Part shown: piece by piece, positions 1 to 4,694 of the stretch
How the letters are laid out: the number at the start of each line of letters is the position of its first letter
Numbering within the stretch: the first letter of the stretch is position 1
Source: CAYWXK01 sp964462515
Lineage (GTDB): Bacteria; Planctomycetota; Phycisphaerae; Sedimentisphaerales; Anaerobacaceae
Direction: 5' to 3'
Assembly (NCBI GenBank): GCA_964462515.1
Contig: CAYWXK010000101.1
Span: forward strand, 1-5,798
Length of the DNA stretch: 5,798 bases
Position numbers and translations under genes: made by a program
The notes under the pieces: generated by a model
Told to the model about the DNA's origin: nothing
Databases searched by the model: none
Seen by the model: only the letters and a program-made list of their open reading frames with translations

Positions 1-23
1 TAACCAATTACCAATATGCAAAA

Positions 24-43
24 CAAACCCAATCAAACCCAAT
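24..43. repeat. Tandem 10-bp repeat, two copies
   Basis: The unit CAAACCCAAT occurs twice head to tail. Just before it, ACCAATT and ACCAATA (3-16) form a second imperfect tandem. Both lie in the non-coding leader upstream of the first lipoprotein gene. No function can be assigned; they may be remnants of replication slippage. Confidence 0.5.
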
Positions 44-79
44 TTATAGTGAGCCTGTCGAATCTATTCAAACGTCCCC

Positions 80-116
80 TTGCAAAAATGGGTCATCGCG
101 AGAAACTTTTTTGCAA
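80..116. repeat. Inverted repeat with 9-bp arms
   Basis: TTGCAAAAA (80-88) pairs perfectly with TTTTTGCAA (108-116) around a 19-base loop. The stem is A/T-rich and no T run follows it on the plus strand, so it does not look like a normal intrinsic terminator. It could be a weak terminator of an upstream gene outside the window or a protein-binding site. Only the symmetry is certain. Confidence 0.4.
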
Positions 117-172
117 TTAACCATCTTCGGATACTTGGGGGGCCAGAAAATCCATACTTATTATAGGACAAA

Positions 173-224
173 AACAGTATCAACTCGAAAAACTGTTGAC
201 AATTGCGTATCAGCGGTTTAGATA
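173..224 (+). promoter_or_regulatory. Candidate sigma-70-type promoter with overlapping inverted repeat
   Basis: A perfect -35 hexamer TTGACA lies at 196-201. Seventeen bases later comes a weak -10 candidate, TAGATA (219-224), matching 3 of 6 consensus positions; GATAGT at 221-226 is an alternative with a 19-base spacer. AACAGT (173-178) and ACTGTT (192-197) form an inverted repeat running into the -35 box, with TCAAC/GTTGA (180-184/195-199) nested in it, as an operator might. The position about 50 bp upstream of the ATG at 272 is right for the lipoprotein gene. The weak -10 keeps confidence low. Confidence 0.35.
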
Positions 225-271
225 GTGGCTATGTTAATACAAATTTTCTGATTTTAAGGGAGATATAAACT

Positions 272-928
272 ATGAAAATCATTTCTGTATGTGCTCTTGT
301 AGTCGCAGTTATGCTCATTGGCGGCTGCTCTTCGGGAGAAAGTTACGTTAAAGCCGGCTACGATTTTACCAGGCTCGATAAGGTTGCTATTGTTGACGTT
401 CAGGGCGACATCAGCGGCGAGCCGGCAAAAAACCAAATCGCAGACTTCTTCGGAATGGAGCTGCTCAAGAAAGGCTTTGAACCCGTAGAAAGAGCCCAGG
501 TTCAGACGCTGCTCAAAGAGCAAAAATTCCAGACATCCGGACTGACCTCTCAGGAAGGGGCGGCTAAGGCAGGGCGAATCCTGAACGTTCCGGCGGTACT
601 TGTAGTCAACATACCAAACTTCGGCGAACAGATGTCTATGACTGCAAAAATGATAGATGTTGAGACTGCCGGCATCCTCTGGATGGGCAGCGGCTCAGGT
701 AAAACACAAAAGACACTATCGACTATTTTTGGGGCTGCCGCCGGTGCAGGAGCGGGTGCGGCCGCCGGTGCAGCAGTAGGCGGAAAGGACAGCACTGTCA
801 TAGGCGGAGTCGCTGGCGGCGTGCTGGGCGGCGTAGCAGGCCACGAGCTATCTCCCCAGAAGGCAGAAAAGGCACAGCAAGTAATAAAAAAGATTTGCAA
901 AGGCCTGCCAGGCAAACTGCCTAAATAG
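272..928 (+). CDS. CsgG/LpoB-like lipoprotein with C-terminal glycine zipper
   Basis: This is a 218-residue predicted lipoprotein. Residues 1-18 form a signal peptide ending in a lipobox (I-G-G-C), with lipidation expected at Cys19; Ser20-Ser21 follow, which favours the outer membrane in classical sorting. Residues about 33-145 resemble the CsgG/LpoB-type periplasmic domain: a first strand (DKVAIVDV), an amphipathic helix, VERAQ and LLKEQ (72-84), an AGRILNVPAVLVV strand (100-112), and a MIDVETAGILWMGS hairpin (127-140). Residues about 153-191 are a Gly/Ala zipper of GxxxG-like helices, followed by a Lys-rich tail. GGGAG at 258-262, 9 bases before the ATG, supports the start. By family analogy it would sit at the inner face of the outer membrane and contact envelope machinery. 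The zipper suggests membrane association or oligomerisation. The specific partner is unknown. The next gene, also a glycine-zipper lipoprotein, is convergent. Confidence 0.8.
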   Translation: MKIISVCALVVAVMLIGGCSSGESYVKAGYDFTRLDKVAIVDVQGDISGEPAKNQIADFFGMELLKKGFEPVERAQVQTLLKEQKFQTSGLTSQEGAAKAGRILNVPAVLVVNIPNFGEQMSMTAKMIDVETAGILWMGSGSGKTQKTLSTIFGAAAGAGAGAAAGAAVGGKDSTVIGGVAGGVLGGVAGHELSPQKAEKAQQVIKKICKGLPGKLPK

Positions 929-945
929 ATAGTCAACCCTCTGTT

Positions 946-1095
946 CTATCCAGAGTATGCAATACCCTTTAGTAAGCAGCCGTTGGTCTGAAAGTGGCAC
1001 ACCTCATAAGGCGTGTCTCGAACAAGCAGATAGCCATTTAGTAATTGGCCCTCCGTTTTGCCGTCAGGCATCTTGACGATACGGCGGGTTATCAC
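946..1095 (-). CDS. Possible small ORF or frameshift extension, unknown function
   Basis: A 49-codon minus-strand frame starts with GTG, overlapping the TAG stop of the glycine-zipper gene (TAGTG), and ends at TAG (946-948). The product begins VITRRIVKMPDGKTEG and ends LLKGIAYSG. Composition and codon use look protein-like, but no family is recognised. There is no convincing Shine-Dalgarno before the GTG or before the internal ATG at 1071, so translation would depend on coupling to the upstream gene. Alternatively, a -1 slip in the T5 run at 1097-1101 would fuse it to the glycine-zipper protein, giving about 190 residues. An open frame of this length can also arise by chance, so the call is weak. 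Confidence 0.25.
   Translation of the reverse strand: MITRRIVKMPDGKTEGQLLNGYLLVRDTPYEVCHFQTNGCLLKGIAYSG
996..1017. repeat. Imperfect hairpin between convergent genes
   Basis: GGCACACC (996-1003) and GGCGTGTC (1010-1017) pair around a 6-base loop with one A-C mismatch and one G-U pair. It lies between the convergent lipoprotein genes, where a bidirectional terminator would be expected, but neither strand has a T run after it. It also falls inside the possible small minus-strand frame. Confidence 0.25.
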
Positions 1096-1517
1096 TAAAA
1101 ACCATATACAGGCTTTAGCTCTTCCGGCGTCGGCAAATGGTTGTAGAACTCGCCTCTTGGCCCCACGTAGCCAACGCCTTGTTTTTGCAGCACAACCTGG
1201 CTGACAGAGCCGTTGCTGTTGGTAATGTTGACTGTCGTGGTGTTCATTTCCTGCCGAAGGTTATTCATCTCGGCCTGCGTTTTTTTCTTGTCCCGCTCGT
1301 TGCCTATGATATAGCCGCCACCAGCTCCAGCGGCCCCGCCGATCAGCGCTCCTTCTGCTGCGTGGCCTGACTGGTGGCCAATTATGGCGCCAAGACCAGC
1401 ACCGCCCAGGCCGCCGATAGTGGCACCCGTGCCGGCATCGCTCTCACAGCCCCCAGCCCATATCAGACCCAAGCTCACTGCCATTACCGTTAAAGTCGTC
1501 AATAATTTTTTACCCAT
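1095..1517 (-). CDS. Glycine-zipper lipoprotein
   Basis: This is a 140-residue predicted lipoprotein. A basic N-terminus (MGKK) and a hydrophobic segment (residues 5-20) lead to A-G-G-C, with Cys24 as the likely lipidation site; the box is slightly off consensus because the -3 residue is Ala. Residues 29-48 and 56-72 are two Gly/Ala-rich glycine-zipper helices joined by a short His/Gln-containing turn, as in the OmpA-like/YMGG glycine-zipper families. Residues 74-92 are a charged helix (ERDKKK to LRQEM). The C-terminal part is predicted beta, with YVGPRGEFY (117-125) and an end at PVYGF. AGGGG (1524-1528), 6 bases before the ATG, supports the start. Such proteins sit in or at the outer membrane and have stress or envelope roles, but no precise function can be given. 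The promoter region holds a palindrome array. Convergent with the CsgG-like lipoprotein gene. Confidence 0.75.
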   Translation of the reverse strand: MGKKLLTTLTVMAVSLGLIWAGGCESDAGTGATIGGLGGAGLGAIIGHQSGHAAEGALIGGAAGAGGGYIIGNERDKKKTQAEMNNLRQEMNTTTVNITNSNGSVSQVVLQKQGVGYVGPRGEFYNHLPTPEELKPVYGF

Positions 1518-1547
1518 TTTACACCCCTACTATCATTTTCTGTTAAA

Positions 1548-1576
1548 ATATGTAAACTAAGTTTCACTTAAGTCAA
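1548..1576 (-). promoter_or_regulatory. Candidate promoter of the glycine-zipper gene
   Basis: Reading the minus strand, TTGACT (1576-1571) is a good -35 box. The downstream A/T-rich stretch offers TACATA (1554-1549, 16-base spacer) or TATTTT (1550-1545, 20-base spacer) as -10. The start codon is at 1517, giving a leader of about 20-25 bases with an AGGGG ribosome-binding site. The -35 box overlaps the palindrome array described separately. Confidence 0.35.
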
Positions 1577-1585
1577 CTTTTAAGT
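1554..1585. repeat. Three consecutive palindromes, putative operator array
   Basis: AAACTAAGTTT (1554-1564), ACTTAAGT (1566-1573) and ACTTTTAAGT (1576-1585) are each symmetrical around an ACT/AGT core. Their centres are 10.5 and 11 bases apart, about one helical turn. The array covers the candidate -35 box of the glycine-zipper gene, as expected of a repressor or activator site bound cooperatively on one DNA face. The symmetry is seen directly; the regulatory role is inference. Confidence 0.4.
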
Positions 1586-1834
1586 CGTATTTTACCCCTC
1601 ACCAAGTAAAAAAACAAGTAAATAATTAAGAAATACGCATTAGCGCCCATATATTTTTATCGCCTGTTTAGTTGCAACTACTTTAAGAACGCCAAAATGC
1701 GCTGTAAACAGCCTATTTTCCGCCACTTATGAATTAACAGGCTATCTTTTCACAGGAAAAGACGCTGGTTGGTTCGTTATTATTGCAGCGTAATCAAGGA
1801 TGCCGGCCTTATAGTCCTTATAAACCGATTAACT
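1586..1834. other. Intergenic region without a recognised gene
   Basis: With the promoter segment this makes a 317-base gap (1518-1834) between the glycine-zipper gene and the 3' end of the URO-D-like gene. I see no credible coding frame. It contains several small repeats: CTGTTTA (1664-1670) with TAAACAG (1705-1711); AGCCT (1710-1714) with AGGCT (1739-1743); and two CCTTATA copies nine bases apart (1807-1813, 1816-1822). A clear intrinsic terminator for the minus-strand operon is not evident; the best hairpin is listed separately. Confidence 0.5.
1745..1762 (-). terminator. Weak hairpin downstream of the operon
   Basis: TCTTTTC (1745-1751) and GAAAAGA (1756-1762) form a perfect 7-bp stem with a 4-base loop, about 70 bases beyond the URO-D-like stop codon. 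The stem is A/T-rich and no T run follows on the minus strand, so it is at best a weak terminator or an RNA 3'-end structure. Confidence 0.2.
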
Positions 1835-2875
1835 TTAAGCTCGTTTTATGTCCTTGGCTGCTGCCATAAATGCTTCTATATTCTCTGTCGGCACGCCAGG
1901 CGGCATACCACCTCCGCAGGATATGATTATTCGCCTTTTATCGTCCACCGAATCTAAAGCCGCTTTTACGCTATTACACACATCCTCAGGCGCTCCTGCC
2001 GCGAGAACATCTCGCGGCGGGATATCGCCAACCAGCACCACAGCATTACCTGTCAGCTTTTTCATCTCTGCAAGCGTATGCTGATAACTGAAGTTAAACA
2101 AATTCACACCGATTTCCGACAGGTGCGGAGCACAAACCAATCCCGCTGCATCATTATGAAAAAATTTCACACTCACATCGAATGAGTGAAAAATGCGGGA
2201 TAGATATGGCAACGCCATTTCCTTAAAGTCCTTCTCACCCAGGAAGCCCACGATGTCATCGAGAATCAAAATACCCTCGATGGAAGGGAACGTCTCTATC
2301 TGAAGTTCGAGCCAGTCGATAATAAAATCTGTCACGGTATTCAGCAGCCTGCCAATCTCCCCGGGATTTGTGCGGATAGCAGTAAGAAACTCTGTGCAGC
2401 CCATCAGGAATGATGCTATGTTCAGCGGCCCGCGCGAGACCGCAAACTTAATTGCGTGACCTGCTTTTTCAATCCGGCTCCGGCAGCGTTTCAATCGATT
2501 AAGAACAAACGGCAGCAAACCATCTGTTCTTGGGTTTGGCTTATTGATAAAATCTATATCCTTAATATCCGAAATTATTTTATAGGGGTTCGGCGGTTCG
2601 TTTTCCGGCCAGGAGCATCTTGAGCCAAACGCGGACGGCTTCGTGCACATTCCGAACTCGGCCCAGAACCCAGGCAAAAAAATAATATCCGGAAATTGTT
2701 TGACCGCCTTCAGATTGGCCTCAAACCATACCTCTTCACTGGCGAAATAATCTATTGTTGAGCAGCCTATCCAGCCGGGAAGCCAGGGACTATCGATGAT
2801 GAATCCCACAGGTATCGGCTCAATCATCTCGCCGTCGATTACCGCCAGCAACTTTTCCCACTGCTCATTCGTCAT
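1835..2875 (-). CDS. URO-D/MtaA-fold protein, not HemE
   Basis: This is a 346-residue cytoplasmic protein of the uroporphyrinogen decarboxylase superfamily, which includes HemE and the cobalamin/corrinoid methyltransferases MtaA, MtbA and CmuA. Recognisable blocks are RGPLNIASFLMG (148-159), LILDDIVGFL with Asp206-Asp207 (203-212), a PYLSRIF helix (223-229), FFHNDA (238-243), VGDIPPRDVL (282-291) and SCGGGMPPGVPTENI (319-333). The arginine-rich N-terminal motif of true HemE is absent, so a haem role is unlikely. In MtaA-type enzymes zinc is held by His-x-Cys and a distant Cys. Here His240 remains, but Asp242 replaces the first Cys and the second aligns with Gly, Cys320 being displaced by about two residues. 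The start follows the permease stop by 12 bases with a weak AAAGG site (2884-2880), suggesting translational coupling. Likely function is methyl transfer or another C1/decarboxylation-type reaction on the operon's substrate; this is inferred, and the exact reaction is unknown. Confidence 0.8.
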   Translation of the reverse strand: MTNEQWEKLLAVIDGEMIEPIPVGFIIDSPWLPGWIGCSTIDYFASEEVWFEANLKAVKQFPDIIFLPGFWAEFGMCTKPSAFGSRCSWPENEPPNPYKIISDIKDIDFINKPNPRTDGLLPFVLNRLKRCRSRIEKAGHAIKFAVSRGPLNIASFLMGCTEFLTAIRTNPGEIGRLLNTVTDFIIDWLELQIETFPSIEGILILDDIVGFLGEKDFKEMALPYLSRIFHSFDVSVKFFHNDAAGLVCAPHLSEIGVNLFNFSYQHTLAEMKKLTGNAVVLVGDIPPRDVLAAGAPEDVCNSVKAALDSVDDKRRIIISCGGGMPPGVPTENIEAFMAAAKDIKRA

Positions 2876-2887
2876 TTGACCTTTTTC

Positions 2888-4642
2888 TCATCCACTCCTC
2901 ACTCGACGTTGGCGAGGATGAATAAAGTGCACAACTAAAGCGAGTCCGACAAAAGCAAGAAACGCCCCGATACCGGCCCACCTTGCCTTCGACCACAGAC
3001 TCCATATACTGCCGAATGCCGCTGCGCCGGTGGCAATAACCATAAGCACATTCCACGCCACACGTCTGCCCCCGCGAGGCATACTGTCACCTAACAATCC
3101 TTTTTGGTTCATAAGCAAAAGGAATGTAAAATACGCAATCGGCAGCAGCATCATACAGAATATAGATGTCGGCACTGCCAGCCAGAACGCCGCCTTCCGC
3201 CAGAAAAGAGGCACTAAGATACTTAAAGAAACCATCAAACTCCCTACACGCTGCAGCCATCCTCTCGGCGGCCGATTAAACAGCTCACATAGACACAGGC
3301 CATTGATTGTCATCAGCATCGTCGCCGCGCCTATCACCATCCCGAGGACACCCAGGCCAAAAACATACTGCGCAAACTTCTTACCAACCAGCGGCGCCAG
3401 CGTATCGGCTAAATTGAACGCATCTCGTTTGACTAACATCGCAGCCATTCTCTTATCAGCGTAAGGTAGAGCTTCTATCTGCTGCTTTTTCTCTGTCTCA
3501 GATAACCCGGCAAATGTCTCGTTGCCGATTTCGTATTTCAACCGCTGGGCCAATAGCTCATTGTAAGGCTCGATAAGATTTTTAGCCGGCTGCTCAGTAA
3601 CCTTCCCCCCCTGTATCTCCGGCACAAACCCCGGGGCAGGTCTGGCGTGAAACCGCGACGCCGACGCAACGACTACAAATCCGGTCGCAAGAATAAACGG
3701 AATAAATAATCCTGTCGAAAGGTCAAAGATTGCCAGCCCACGAAACACCCTGTCCCAGCCCTTTCGCAGCATCGAATAAGGCAGCATAAAGGTCATATTT
3801 ATACCTACCGCTGTGGCGCCTGCGCTTATCATAACGTCCCGCTGCTGCCCGACAATCAAAGACCTCCAGAACTCCTGACACTGAGGAGCGACCGTTCCAA
3901 TAGCGCCGGCAAATGCATCTGCCGGCCGAAACAACAGTCCAAAATCAGGCACCAAACCTCGCAAAATCTGATTCCAATTGAGAGCACCTTCCAAAGCCAA
4001 TTTGATTATGACGCCAAGAAAGCAAAGCACAACTATTGTAACCGACCCTTTTATGATAGTTTCATACACCTTCATCCCCCAGCCCTTGATGCCGTAAAGC
4101 ATTGTCCCTGTAATGCAGACGGCCAGGAAGCAGCAGGCGGCCAAAATCTTTCCCTGCATTTCCGGCATTACATCCGGCCCGAAAAGATTTGGCAGCAGGT
4201 TCTGCCGAATCGACGCTATTCCAATCGCAAATTGTGTCATAGACCAGACCATATTTGCTGCCATTGACGCAAGCAGCCAGCCCCAGCCCAGCACAGGATT
4301 GACGTGCTGATTAATCGCACCAACCGGACGTTGCCCCGTAGAAAGGGTAACATACGCAATAGCGCTTAGCATAACTACACCCAGTATCATCGCTATCGGC
4401 TGCAACCACAAAAAGTTAAAGCCCACCAGCATCCCTAAATACAGACACGATGATAGCGACCCGCCGCCGAGAGTTATGCCGCTTTGCAGCCAGCCGGGCC
4501 CGGACAACCTCATAAACGCCTTCAGAGTCGCCCACCGGCCCTTTTTCCCGGCACTGATTATCAATTCGCGGTCCTTCTCAATCCGTGGATTCATCCCGAT
4601 TTGCTGAGTCCCCCTCTGTTGAGTGCCGTTGCCATTAGTCAT
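2888..4642 (-). CDS. Nramp-superfamily permease, divergent, lacks metal motifs
   Basis: This is a 584-residue inner-membrane protein with about 11-13 predicted helices: near 49-76, 80-101, 116-146, 168-185, 197-217, 241-292 (one or two), 303-329, 424-456, 464-480, 484-512, 528-550 and 555-575. It matches the Nramp (MntH/divalent cation) family: GPG at 48-50 opens TM1, TM7 ends in VVVASASRFH as MntH ends in an AAAAFH-like stretch, and TM8 reads QYVFGLGVLGM. The family's DPGN metal motif in TM1 aligns with GGGS (59-62). The TM6 MPH motif is also missing, aligning with either APQ (252-254) or VGI (279-281). A hydrophilic insertion of about 70 residues (337-406) separates TM7 from TM8. ATG 4642 is chosen because a perfect AGGAGG lies 8 bases upstream and the frame before it runs antisense-like into the oxidoreductase gene. 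N-terminal residues 6-15 repeat GTQQ. Transport is likely; manganese or iron as substrate is doubtful. Confidence 0.8.
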   Translation of the reverse strand: MTNGNGTQQRGTQQIGMNPRIEKDRELIISAGKKGRWATLKAFMRLSGPGWLQSGITLGGGSLSSCLYLGMLVGFNFLWLQPIAMILGVVMLSAIAYVTLSTGQRPVGAINQHVNPVLGWGWLLASMAANMVWSMTQFAIGIASIRQNLLPNLFGPDVMPEMQGKILAACCFLAVCITGTMLYGIKGWGMKVYETIIKGSVTIVVLCFLGVIIKLALEGALNWNQILRGLVPDFGLLFRPADAFAGAIGTVAPQCQEFWRSLIVGQQRDVMISAGATAVGINMTFMLPYSMLRKGWDRVFRGLAIFDLSTGLFIPFILATGFVVVASASRFHARPAPGFVPEIQGGKVTEQPAKNLIEPYNELLAQRLKYEIGNETFAGLSETEKKQQIEALPYADKRMAAMLVKRDAFNLADTLAPLVGKKFAQYVFGLGVLGMVIGAATMLMTINGLCLCELFNRPPRGWLQRVGSLMVSLSILVPLFWRKAAFWLAVPTSIFCMMLLPIAYFTFLLLMNQKGLLGDSMPRGGRRVAWNVLMVIATGAAAFGSIWSLWSKARWAGIGAFLAFVGLALVVHFIHPRQRRVRSG

Positions 4643-4650
4643 TTTTTTAA

Positions 4651-4656
4651 CCTCCT
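4651..4656 (-). promoter_or_regulatory. Perfect Shine-Dalgarno that fixes the permease start
   Basis: AGGAGG on the minus strand, 8 bases before the ATG at 4642. It rules out starts further upstream, which would overlap the oxidoreductase gene. It is the last unit of a heptamer tandem repeat. Confidence 0.85.
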
Positions 4657-4691
4657 GTCTTCTGGATTCTGTATTCTGCCTCCTGGTCCTG
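4651..4691 (-). repeat. Degenerate heptamer tandem repeat (CAGRANN)
   Basis: Read on the minus strand, 4685-4651 is five head-to-tail heptamers with consensus CAGRANN. The first and last are CAGGAGG; the three between are CAGAA followed by TA, TC and GA. A six-base partial unit, CAGGAC (4691-4686), precedes them. The array begins 3 bases after the oxidoreductase stop codon and ends 8 bases before the permease start, so it fills nearly the whole 52-base gap. Two units contain AGGAGG. Confidence 0.7.
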
Positions 4692-4694
4692 CTG

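Noticed and set aside
905..925. Small hairpin AGGCA/TGCCT at the end of the first lipoprotein gene as a terminator
   Set aside because: The stem is only 5 bp, lies in the coding region and has no adjacent T run on the plus strand.
550..936. Minus-strand 128-codon frame opposite the first lipoprotein
   Set aside because: Its Pro/Ala-rich product is the antisense reading of Gly/Ala zipper codons; it has no independent support.
1000..1035. tRNA-like GTTCGAGAC stretch on the minus strand
   Set aside because: No cloverleaf, acceptor stem or anticodon arm can be built around it.
1769..1957. Plus-strand 62-codon frame across the 3' end of the URO-D-like gene
   Set aside because: Half is antisense to a conserved part of that gene; the product is Cys/His/Tyr-rich without a family match or good ribosome-binding site.
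1835..2875. Calling this gene hemE, haem biosynthesis
   Set aside because: The N-terminal Arg-rich substrate motif of HemE is missing, while the sequence blocks and neighbours fit the wider URO-D/MtaA superfamily.
3030..3464. Plus-strand 144-codon frame antisense to the permease
   Set aside because: It lies entirely within the permease coding region and has no recognisable domain.
2888..4642. Calling this gene mntH
   Set aside because: The DPGN and MPH metal motifs are not present, and the protein is longer than MntH by well over 100 residues.
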